Below, in pieces: positions 9,061 through 15,758 of a stretch of DNA of 48,391 bases (position 1 is the first letter of the stretch; each line of letters opens with the position of its first letter). The stretch comes from Lachnospiraceae bacterium (GTDB taxonomy: Bacteria; Bacillota; Clostridia; Lachnospirales; Lachnospiraceae), in contig JAILLN010000066.1 in the NCBI GenBank assembly GCA_024693135.1, positions 1 to 48,391 on the forward strand, given 5' to 3'. Made by a program: the position numbers and the translations under genes. Under the pieces are notes generated by a model. It had not been told where the DNA came from. It saw only the letters and a list, made by a program, of their open reading frames with translations, and did no database searches.

Positions 9061-9849
9061 ATGGAGTTCAGGCCATGCATTGATATCCATAATGGGAAAG
9101 TAAAGCAGATCGTGGGAGGCAGCCTCTCGGACGAGGGAGAAAGCGCCAAGGAAAACTTCGTTTCGGAGGGCGGAAGTGCGGAGTATGCCAGGCTTTACCG
9201 GAAGCATTCCCTAAAGGGCGGGCATGTGATCCTGCTGAATTCCATGGATTCTGCGTATTACGAAGCCTCAAAGAGATTGGTACTGGAAGCGCTGAAGGCA
9301 TGGCCGGGAGGGCTTATGGCCGGAGGCGGCATTGATGACCGGAATGCCGGGGAATACCTGGATGCCGGAGCCAGCCATGTGATCGCCACATCCTTTGTGT
9401 TTAATCACGGAGAGATCTCGATGGAGCGCCTGAAGAGGCTCGTGGAGGCGGCGGGAAAGGACAGGATATGTCTGGATCTAAGCTGTAGGAAAAGGGATGG
9501 GAAATATTATGTGGTCACTGACCGGTGGCAGAAATATACAAGCCAGGAAGTAAATGAGGATATCCTGCTCCGGCTTTCAGAGTATTGCAGCGAATTTCTG
9601 GTCCATGCGGTGGATGTGGAGGGAAAGCAGGCCGGCATAGCAGAGGATCTGGTCGCTATCCTGCTGAAATCTCCCTGCCCCGTAACCTATGCAGGAGGAG
9701 TGGGCAGCCTGGAGGATGTAAGGAAATTAAAGGAAGCCGGTCGTGACAGGATCCATGTCACGGTAGGGAGTGCTTTAGAGATTTTTGGCGGAAGCATACC
9801 CCTTGAGGATCTGTTGAGGCTGGTTCGAGGTGACATATGCATACAGTGA
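9061..9849 (+). CDS. hisA: HisA, eukaryote-type (ProFAR isomerase)
   Basis: A 262-aa isomerase of histidine biosynthesis that opens the ribose of ProFAR to PRFAR. It starts EFRPCIDIHNGKVKQIVGG and contains LMAGGGIDDRNA, LDLSCRKRDGKYYVVTDRW and VTYAGGVGSLEDV. This set, with its longer loops, resembles the fungal and plant HIS6 branch more than the usual 240-aa bacterial HisA. The catalytic aspartate near the start (CIDIHNG) and the one in the second half (AVDVEGKQ) are visible. It follows dapB by 7 nt, and its end overlaps the next gene by 13 nt. No other his genes are nearby, so its transcript is mixed: lysine, histidine and signalling. Confidence 0.85.
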   Translation: MEFRPCIDIHNGKVKQIVGGSLSDEGESAKENFVSEGGSAEYARLYRKHSLKGGHVILLNSMDSAYYEASKRLVLEALKAWPGGLMAGGGIDDRNAGEYLDAGASHVIATSFVFNHGEISMERLKRLVEAAGKDRICLDLSCRKRDGKYYVVTDRWQKYTSQEVNEDILLRLSEYCSEFLVHAVDVEGKQAGIAEDLVAILLKSPCPVTYAGGVGSLEDVRKLKEAGRDRIHVTVGSALEIFGGSIPLEDLLRLVRGDICIQ

Positions 9850-10949
9850 TGGTGATTGACGATAGCAGGACAGAGCTGATCGTGGCGGAAAAAGCACTGG
9901 AGGGATCTTACCGGGTGCTTTGTGAGCAGAACGCCAAGCATGCCTTGGAAATATTAAAAAAGACAGCGAAGAAGCCGTCCCTCATCCTTTTGGATATTGA
10001 GATGCCGGTATTCAACGGCTTTGAGTTTTTCAGCCAGATCCGTGCAGATGATAAATTCAAGGAGATCCCGGTGATTTTTGTATCCGGCAACAGCGATACG
10101 GCGACAGAGCTGGAAGCTTATCAGCTTGGAGCAGTAGATTTCGTGGTCAAGCCGTTTGTGGCGGAGATCCTGAAGAGGAAGGTCAACCTCCATATCGGGA
10201 TAGTGGAGGACAAGCTGAAGCTGAAAGGGCAGAATATCACCCTCCAGGATTATAACGAGCAGCTTCAGGATTATAATGACGAACTTCAGACGAAGGCGTC
10301 CGGTGCCATCCAGCATGCCCAGCATCTGGAGTATTTCATTATCGGGATCATCACAGACCTGATCGCCAAAAAAGACGGCTATACCGGGGTGCACAGCAAG
10401 CGCGTGTCCCAGTACATGAGCATACTGCTCCGTCAGATGATGAAGGACGGGACAGCAAGATATCCGATAAAAGACATCGACTTGATCCTGATGTCGGCCC
10501 AGCTTTTTGAAATGGGAAAGATCGGGCTTCCGGACATTATCCTGGAAAAGGTGGGAAAATATACCCCGGAAGAATTTGAGCTGATGAAGATGCATACGAT
10601 CTATGCGGCGGATTCCATAGAGAAGTTTGCCTATCTTCTGCCGGACAGTCCTTTCATCACATACATCTACCAGATGGCCAGGAGCCACCATGAGCAGTGG
10701 TGCGGTAAAGGATACCCGGACGGCCTTGCCGGTCCACATATCCCCCAGCTGGCCAGGATCATCTCCGTATGTGACGTATATGACGCTCTGGTTTCCAAGA
10801 GGCCTTATAAGAAAGAAATGACCCACGAACAGGCCTTTTCCATCATCAATCAGGCTTCAGGGATCCAGTTTGATCCTCAGATCGTTGAGGCGTTCAATAA
10901 GGTTCATATGGATTTCTATGACATTTCCAATGTGCCCGGTGGGATCTGA
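9837..10949 (+). CDS. Response regulator with degenerate HD-GYP domain
   Basis: A 370-aa two-domain protein. The receiver domain (about 1-120) has the acidic pair D8-D9, the phospho-acceptor D53 in LLDIEMP, and K105. A short coiled linker follows, then an HD-GYP-like domain (about 165-360). HD-GYP proteins usually hydrolyse cyclic di-GMP. Here H186 (HSKRV), H253, HHEQWCGKGYPDGL (284-297) and CDVYDALVSKRPYK are kept. The defining HD dyad (normally LHDIGKIG) reads LFEMGKIG, so F224-E225 replace it. Activity may be lost or altered. The start ATG at 9837 overlaps hisA, with GAGGTG just before it. No partner histidine kinase is in view. Confidence 0.9.
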   Translation: MHTVMVIDDSRTELIVAEKALEGSYRVLCEQNAKHALEILKKTAKKPSLILLDIEMPVFNGFEFFSQIRADDKFKEIPVIFVSGNSDTATELEAYQLGAVDFVVKPFVAEILKRKVNLHIGIVEDKLKLKGQNITLQDYNEQLQDYNDELQTKASGAIQHAQHLEYFIIGIITDLIAKKDGYTGVHSKRVSQYMSILLRQMMKDGTARYPIKDIDLILMSAQLFEMGKIGLPDIILEKVGKYTPEEFELMKMHTIYAADSIEKFAYLLPDSPFITYIYQMARSHHEQWCGKGYPDGLAGPHIPQLARIISVCDVYDALVSKRPYKKEMTHEQAFSIINQASGIQFDPQIVEAFNKVHMDFYDISNVPGGI

Positions 10950-10980
10950 TCCGAGGCGGCCTGGCATTATTTCCAGATAA

Positions 10981-11010
10981 AAAAAGAGCATGGATGGGAT
11001 TCATCCATGC
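10981..11010 (-). terminator. Terminator after the cold-shock gene
   Basis: GCATGGATG (10988-10996) and CATCCATGC (11002-11010) form a perfect 9-bp stem with a 5-nt loop. On minus the stem is followed by TCTTTTTTTATC. It serves the minus-strand csp gene, while the plus side has no T tract. Confidence 0.85.
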
Positions 11011-11034
11011 CCCGGAACATACTTTAATTTATGA

Positions 11035-11232
11035 TTAAAGCTTTGTCACGTTTGTAGCCTGAGGGCCCTTAGGTCCTTCGGATACGTCGAATTCAACAGC
11101 CTGTCCTTCATCAAGGGACTTGAAGCCTTCCATATTCAGTCCGGAATAGTGGACGAATACATCTTTGCCTGTCTCGTCAGAAATAAAGCCGTAGCCCTTC
11201 TGGTTGTTGAACCACTTTACTGTTCCTTTCAT
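11035..11232 (-). CDS. Cold-shock protein, CspA family
   Basis: A 65-aa single cold-shock (S1-like OB) domain that binds single-stranded nucleic acid. It carries the RNP motifs KGYGFISD and VFVHYSGL and starts [21 protein letters not shown] lies about 7 nt before the ATG at 11232. Upstream extension to 11304 adds sequence unrelated to the family and is rejected. It has a strong promoter, a roughly 55-nt leader and its own terminator, so it is monocistronic. The symbol is left blank because cspA, B, C and D paralogs cannot be told apart from this sequence. Confidence 0.96.
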   Translation of the reverse strand: MKGTVKWFNNQKGYGFISDETGKDVFVHYSGLNMEGFKSLDEGQAVEFDVSEGPKGPQATNVTKL

Positions 11233-11292
11233 TGTGTACCTCCAAAAAAATGAATAAAATAATTGTGCCAGCTGTGAAAGCACAGCAAAGCT

Positions 11293-11321
11293 ATCATAAC
11301 ACATGCACTGTGAAATGTAAA
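11293..11321 (-). promoter_or_regulatory. Cold-shock gene promoter
   Basis: On minus: TTTACA (11321-11316), a 17-nt spacer and TATGAT (11298-11293). It is a strong sigma-A match about 60 nt before the start codon. Confidence 0.7.
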
Positions 11322-11356
11322 TGACTGTATTTTAAAACGAAACAGCGTTTGGCAGA

Positions 11357-11385
11357 TTGAATGAAACAGACAGATATGATATTAT
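11357..11385 (+). promoter_or_regulatory. Promoter of the M23-like gene
   Basis: TTGAAT (11357-11362), a 17-nt spacer and TATTAT (11380-11385), 31 nt before the start codon. Confidence 0.6.
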
Positions 11386-11416
11386 GTAACCGTCTTTGTG
11401 GAAAGGAAGGCTTCAT

Positions 11417-12604
11417 ATGCCAAAGAATAAGAACAAATACCGGCGCAGGCCCAAGGAGAGTTTTCGTGAGCCGGTGAGGATGGAAGAAGAGCCGGAAAAC
11501 ATCATAGAGGAGCAGGTGAAGGACGAGCCTGAGCCCGAAGCAGAGGAGCAGGTGAAGGAAGAGCCTGAGCCTGAAGCAGAGGAGCAGGTGAAGGAAGAGC
11601 CTGAGCCCGAAGCAGAAAAGCAGGTGAAGGACGAGCCTGAGCCCGAAGCAGAAGAGCAGGTGAGGGACGAGCCTGAGCCCGAAGCAGAAGAGCCGGTGAA
11701 GGACGAGCCTGAGCCCGAAGCAGAAGAGCCGGTGAAGGACGAGCCTGAGCCTGAAGCAGAGGAGCAGGTGAAGGACGAGCCTGAGCCCGAAGCAGAAGAA
11801 CCGGTGAAGGACGAGCCTGAGCCCGAAGCAGAGGAGCGAAATCCGGATATTGTTCGAAAGATCCGGGAGAGGAACGGAACCCCTCCGCCTCAATCCAGAC
11901 AAATACGGAGACCCGAGCGCTATAATATACTCTTTGTATCAGAGGACGGACAGAACGTCCGGTCGATCCACACATCATCGGATTTCCTGCTCCTGATCAT
12001 GATACTGGCAGCCTTTCTTGTGGTGGGTGCCATTGGCTATATCCTTTACAGTGAGAGCAGGGAAGATGATTACAGACAGACAAACGAATCCCTGGAGGAG
12101 ATGGTGCATTCCCTTTCCGAGGATATCATCGTACTGGAGGCAGATAAAGAAAAACTGCTGAATGAACTGAGAGTGGCAAATGCCCTTTTAGAGACCGGCG
12201 TGGCTAAGCACGAGGAAAAAGGAAACGCCAGCGTCAATCTTAAGGCAGTGCCGGGAGGGCTTCCGGTGGATGGTGCTGTAGCTGTGCCAAGCCCGTATTC
12301 CGTGGAAAAGCAGTATATCACCTTCATGACCGGCGCAGGCACAAAGGTAGTGGCAGCGGGTGAGGGGCATGTGTCCTATGCCGGTGAGAGCGTGGAATTC
12401 GGATATGCCGTAAAGATCGATCATGGAAACGGCTATGTCACATCCTATTACGAGGATACGCCGCCTTCCGTAAAGGAAGGAGATCTGGTCAAGCGGGGGG
12501 ATATGCTGTATCAGATCGAAGAAGATAATCAGACCCTGACTTATCAGGTATCCTATGAGGATCAGTACATCGATCCATATACCGTAATGGAGATAGACGG
12601 ATAA
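11417..12604 (+). CDS. Membrane-anchored M23-like protein with acidic repeats
   Basis: A 395-aa protein. It has a basic N-terminus (1-20), nine 12-residue repeats rich in E, P, V and K (31-138), a basic linker, one membrane segment (about 190-212), a coiled coil (about 218-260), and a C-terminal LytM/M23-type fold (about 295-395). Topology is probably N-terminus inside and M23 domain outside. The M23 domain keeps the beta-sheet landmarks (GTKVVAAGEGHVSYAG, IDHGNGYVTSYYED). The canonical HGNGYxTxYxH metal histidine is replaced and no HxxxD is obvious, so it is probably non-catalytic, like EnvC or DipM-type activators of other wall hydrolases. GAAAGGAAGG precedes the ATG. A role in cell-wall work is inferred. 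Confidence 0.8.
   Translation: MPKNKNKYRRRPKESFREPVRMEEEPENIIEEQVKDEPEPEAEEQVKEEPEPEAEEQVKEEPEPEAEKQVKDEPEPEAEEQVRDEPEPEAEEPVKDEPEPEAEEPVKDEPEPEAEEQVKDEPEPEAEEPVKDEPEPEAEERNPDIVRKIRERNGTPPPQSRQIRRPERYNILFVSEDGQNVRSIHTSSDFLLLIMILAAFLVVGAIGYILYSESREDDYRQTNESLEEMVHSLSEDIIVLEADKEKLLNELRVANALLETGVAKHEEKGNASVNLKAVPGGLPVDGAVAVPSPYSVEKQYITFMTGAGTKVVAAGEGHVSYAGESVEFGYAVKIDHGNGYVTSYYEDTPPSVKEGDLVKRGDMLYQIEEDNQTLTYQVSYEDQYIDPYTVMEIDG
11507..11830 (+). repeat. Nine in-frame 36-bp tandem repeats
   Basis: Nine head-to-tail 36-bp units encode EEQVKDEPEPEA and close variants (EEPVKDEPEPEA, EEQVKEEPEPEA, EKQVKDEPEPEA, EEQVRDEPEPEA). Units differ mostly at a few positions, so copy number may vary between strains by slippage or recombination without breaking the frame. 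Confidence 0.97.
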
Positions 12605-12683
12605 GGCAGGCCGGGCCGGGCAGGATCCCAGCGCCCGGACAGATAAAAATACGATGGTTCAGATTGAGATTAAGGAGGATAAA

Positions 12684-14066
12684 ATGATCTTGGAGCAGAA
12701 GGACAATGCATGGATGACATATAATAAGTCCGATTCGAAAGAGATTGAGAAGCTGATCAACGGCTACATGAGATTTTTGGACAGGGGAAAGACAGAGCGG
12801 GAATGTGTGGAAATTTCCGTGGAAATGGCGAAGAAGGCCGGTTATAGAAATCTGGATGATATCATCAGGAAGGGCGGCAGGATCAAAAGCGGGGACCGGG
12901 TCTATGCGGTAGGCATGGACAAGACCGTTGCGCTCTTTAACATTGGAAACGAGCCTCTGGAAAACGGCATGCAGATCCTGGGAGCCCATATCGACAGTCC
13001 CCGCCTCGACATTAAACAGAGGCCTCTGTATGAGGACGGCGGGCTGGCATATCTCAATACCCACTACTATGGAGGCATCAAGAAATATCAATGGGTCACC
13101 ATACCTCTTGCCATTCACGGCGTGGTAGCCAAGAAGGACGGTACCGTGCTCAAGGTAAGCATCGGAGAAAATGAAGGGGATCCGGTATTCTGCATTTCCG
13201 ACCTGCTGATTCATCTGGCAGGCGAGCAGATGGAGAAGAAGGTATCGAAGGCAGTAGAAGGAGAAAGCCTGGATCTGATCGCCGGCTGCATACCGATCAA
13301 GACAAAAGAAAAGCAGGCAGTGAAGGAAGGAATACTGAAGCTGTTGAAGAGCCGTTATGAGATCGAAGAGGAGGATTTCATGTCGGCGGAGCTGGAGGTG
13401 GTTCCGGCAGGCAAAGCCAGAAATATGGGCCTGGATGAATCCATGGTTCTTGCATATGGCCAGGATGACCGCTCTTGTGCGTATGCGTCCCTCGAGGCCT
13501 TCCTTTCGGTACAGTCGGTAGACCGTACTGCCGTATGCCTTCTGGTGGATAAAGAGGAGATCGGCAGCGTAGGAGCTACCGGCATGAGGTCGCGGTTCTT
13601 TGAGAATACCCTGGCAGAAATCATGAATGCGGCAGATGCATACAGCGAGCTTGCCATGAGGAGATGCCTCATGCATTCCAAGATGCTTTCAAGCGATGTG
13701 TCGGCGGCATATGATCCTTTGTATGGTAGTGTGTTCGATAAGACCAATTCGGCGTACTTTGGGAAGGGCGTGGTCTTTAATAAATATACGGGATCCAGGG
13801 GGAAGAGCGGATCGAATGACTGTAATGCAGAGTTTTTTGCAGAGATCAGGGAGATCCTGGACAGGCACAATGTGTCATACCAGACCTGCGAACTGGGACG
13901 GGTCGATGCGGGCGGAGGCGGAACGATCGCCTATATCATGTCGCTGTACGGCATGGAGGTGGTAGACTGCGGGATTCCGGTGCTGTCCATGCATGCGCCC
14001 TGGGAGATCACCTGCAAGGCGGACATCTATGAAGCATACAAGGCATACAGGGCATTTATTTCATGA
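12684..14066 (+). CDS. M18 family aminopeptidase
   Basis: A 460-aa zinc metallopeptidase of family M18 (aminopeptidase I / aspartyl aminopeptidase), removing N-terminal residues from peptides in the cytosol. Metal and catalytic motifs are present in order: GAHIDSPRLD (about 100-109), DDRSCAYASLEAF, DKEEIGSVGATG and, near the C-terminus, SMHAPWEITCKADIYE. Family members are usually large oligomers. TAAGGAGGATAAA gives an ideal ribosome site for the ATG at 12684. The in-frame extension to 12654 lacks a site. It has no signal peptide. Specificity for acidic or neutral residues cannot be read from this sequence. Confidence 0.94.
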   Translation: MILEQKDNAWMTYNKSDSKEIEKLINGYMRFLDRGKTERECVEISVEMAKKAGYRNLDDIIRKGGRIKSGDRVYAVGMDKTVALFNIGNEPLENGMQILGAHIDSPRLDIKQRPLYEDGGLAYLNTHYYGGIKKYQWVTIPLAIHGVVAKKDGTVLKVSIGENEGDPVFCISDLLIHLAGEQMEKKVSKAVEGESLDLIAGCIPIKTKEKQAVKEGILKLLKSRYEIEEEDFMSAELEVVPAGKARNMGLDESMVLAYGQDDRSCAYASLEAFLSVQSVDRTAVCLLVDKEEIGSVGATGMRSRFFENTLAEIMNAADAYSELAMRRCLMHSKMLSSDVSAAYDPLYGSVFDKTNSAYFGKGVVFNKYTGSRGKSGSNDCNAEFFAEIREILDRHNVSYQTCELGRVDAGGGGTIAYIMSLYGMEVVDCGIPVLSMHAPWEITCKADIYEAYKAYRAFIS

Positions 14067-14068
14067 CG

Positions 14069-14097
14069 TTGACCCGTATGGCCGGATGCTGTATCAT
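14069..14097 (+). promoter_or_regulatory. Promoter of the small secreted protein gene
   Basis: TTGACC (14069-14074), a 17-nt spacer and TATCAT (14092-14097), directly after the aminopeptidase stop and about 50 nt before the next start. Confidence 0.6.
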
Positions 14098-14149
14098 AAA
14101 GAAAAGGAATTCGGAAACGATGTAGGCACATGGAAGTGAGGTGGAAGAA

Positions 14150-14566
14150 ATGAAGAAAAAGATGAAAATGTTCCTGCTTATGATCCTGGCGCTGGCAATC
14201 CTCGGCACGGCTGGAAGCGCAGCTCTGCCCTGTTATGCGGCGTCGGAAGACACAAAAAAGGAGGGCGTGAAGAAGGATCCATATGAGTTGGATAAGCAGG
14301 TGAAGGAATGGCTGGATGCCGGAAACGGGATACCGGGAGATGCCAAATACGCTACCCTGCAGGGAACAACGCATTTATGGGAGATCGACAGCGCGGATAT
14401 CAGCGATGGCAAGGTGGAGCTGTCCGGCGTTAATGAAAAACGTCTTGTCTATGGGATTGAGCTCCGCACCTGGCTTAAGACTCAGTTCTTTTACGGGGAC
14501 AATTTCAACAATGAGGATAACCGCAAGAAGTTCGTGAGGCCTGGCAGCAAGAAAGACGAGTTTTAA
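14150..14566 (+). CDS. Small secreted protein of unknown function
   Basis: A 138-aa protein with a clear signal peptide: a lysine-rich start (MKKKMK), a hydrophobic core (FLLMILALAILGTAG) and a likely signal peptidase I site near CYA-A at about residue 30. There is no lipobox with cysteine in the right place. The mature part, about 105 residues, is charged and lacks a recognisable domain. It contains TTHLWEIDSADISDGKVELS and a lysine-rich C-terminus. GAGGTGG precedes the ATG at 14150. An in-frame GTG at 14141 overlaps that site and is rejected. It has its own promoter and is followed by the yerC control region. Confidence 0.75.
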   Translation: MKKKMKMFLLMILALAILGTAGSAALPCYAASEDTKKEGVKKDPYELDKQVKEWLDAGNGIPGDAKYATLQGTTHLWEIDSADISDGKVELSGVNEKRLVYGIELRTWLKTQFFYGDNFNNEDNRKKFVRPGSKKDEF

Positions 14567-14575
14567 GGAAATTTC

Positions 14576-14670
14576 ATCCCCCGGTTCTTCTATCCTTTAC
14601 TTTAGCGGTTCAAAGTGCTACACTATTAAAGCACGGAACGGTGCCGGCATTAGGATAGGAACCGGGGGAT
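14576..14670. repeat. 12-bp inverted repeat flanking the yerC promoter
   Basis: ATCCCCCGGTTC (14576-14587) and its exact complement GAACCGGGGGAT (14659-14670) bracket the yerC promoter. The left arm is upstream of the -35, so it is not transcribed with yerC. The right arm overlaps the ribosome-binding region. This fits a paired DNA operator better than an RNA stem. Confidence 0.6.
14596..14624 (+). promoter_or_regulatory. yerC promoter
   Basis: TTTACT (14596-14601), a 17-nt spacer and TACACT (14619-14624), placed symmetrically between the arms of the inverted repeat. Confidence 0.55.
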
Positions 14671-14676
14671 ATTGGA

Positions 14677-14961
14677 ATGAATAAGAAACTTCATACGGAA
14701 GCGGTGGATGCATTGTTTGATGCGATCCTGACATTAAAGGACAGGAAAGAATGCTATACTTTTTTTGAGGATATAGCCACAGTGAATGAGATCCTCTCCC
14801 TGTCCCAGAGGCTGGAGGTAGCCGGGATGCTCAGGGAGCATAGGACATATCTGGAGATCGCACAGAAAACCGGTGCTTCTACAGCTACCATCAGCAGGGT
14901 CAACCGATCGCTGAATTATGGAAATGAAGGATATGAGATGGTATTTCAGCGCCTGGAGTGA
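14677..14961 (+). CDS. yerC: YerC/YecD family TrpR-related protein
   Basis: A 94-aa DNA-binding protein of the YerC/YecD branch of the TrpR superfamily. It shows the dimeric helical core with the helix-turn-helix LEIAQKTGASTATISRVNRSL at about 65-85 and the family segment EILSLSQRLEVAGML. Regulatory targets of this branch are poorly known, and binding of tryptophan should not be assumed. GGGGGAT serves as ribosome site for the ATG at 14677. The gene ends exactly where the convergent DUF1836 gene ends, with stop codons abutting and no spacer. An inverted repeat around its promoter suggests autoregulation. Confidence 0.9.
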   Translation: MNKKLHTEAVDALFDAILTLKDRKECYTFFEDIATVNEILSLSQRLEVAGMLREHRTYLEIAQKTGASTATISRVNRSLNYGNEGYEMVFQRLE

Positions 14962-15582
14962 TCACTGCTTTTTCTTTTTCGGCTTCCTGCCGGAGGGGGG
15001 ATCGGGCATCCTGTCTATGAGCTGTTCGATGATCTTCTTTTTCAGATACACATCAAAGCTTAACATCCCGATTATGGAGAATAGCTGCAGGTAGTCTGTG
15101 TCGGACGATTGGGACATGAGCCTTTTGGCAGATGAGGCATAAGCCTCCACATCGGAGCGGATCTGGGGCAGGAAGCTCTTGGATTCGGAGAAGATCCGGT
15201 CATAGATTTCCTCAAGAGAAGGGCTGGCCGTCGGATTATCGAAAAACTGCTCCCTGAGAGGGGAGAGAAGCTTGTCAATGTCATTTATGGTAAGGATGTT
15301 TTTCAGATAATAAATGATGATAAGGAACATGACATGTTCCTTATTATATTTTTTCTTTTCGGGCGGGGGAAGAAGATCATTTTTGGCATAGTTGTTGATC
15401 ATGGTCTTGGTCAGGATCTTGTCGTCGGGATACCGCCTGGAAGATGAGAGGCGGCTTTCCATAAATGTGGTGACCTGATCCATATAAAGATCGATCCCGG
15501 GGATATCCTCGGGCTTGATATAGTCAATATGATCCATGCCGCCTAGGATGGATCGGATGATCTCTTCGGGATTGAAATCCAT
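14962..15582 (-). CDS. DUF1836 domain protein, MerR-like regulator
   Basis: A 206-aa protein containing a DUF1836 domain (about 40-145). The MerR-like motif YPDDKILTKTMINNYAKND is followed by NKEHVMFLIIIYYLKNILTINDIDKLL, suggesting a DNA-binding regulator. The C-terminal portion is helical with a basic KPKKKKQ tail. AGGAG lies 8 nt before the minus-strand ATG at 15582. A longer frame to 15870 adds non-homologous residues and lacks a ribosome site. It is divergent from pcrA across 176 nt and converges with yerC. Ligand and targets are unknown. Confidence 0.8.
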   Translation of the reverse strand: MDFNPEEIIRSILGGMDHIDYIKPEDIPGIDLYMDQVTTFMESRLSSSRRYPDDKILTKTMINNYAKNDLLPPPEKKKYNKEHVMFLIIIYYLKNILTINDIDKLLSPLREQFFDNPTASPSLEEIYDRIFSESKSFLPQIRSDVEAYASSAKRLMSQSSDTDYLQLFSIIGMLSFDVYLKKKIIEQLIDRMPDPPSGRKPKKKKQ

Positions 15583-15758
15583 GATAAACACTCCTGTGTG
15601 CGATGCATAAGTCCAGAGGCTTTTCTGACGGGAGGCGGCCCTGATCTGATCCTTTCGCAGGGAGACAAGGGTGCCGTTTTCAGAATGATCCACGGCATAT
15701 GCAGCCACACTCATGATATCATAAGGCAGAAAAACTGTACAGAAGGAAGGAAAACCGA

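Noticed and set aside
11507..11830. Regular 36-bp repeats considered as a CRISPR array
   Set aside because: Units are head to tail with no unique spacers, and they encode an in-frame acidic peptide repeat.
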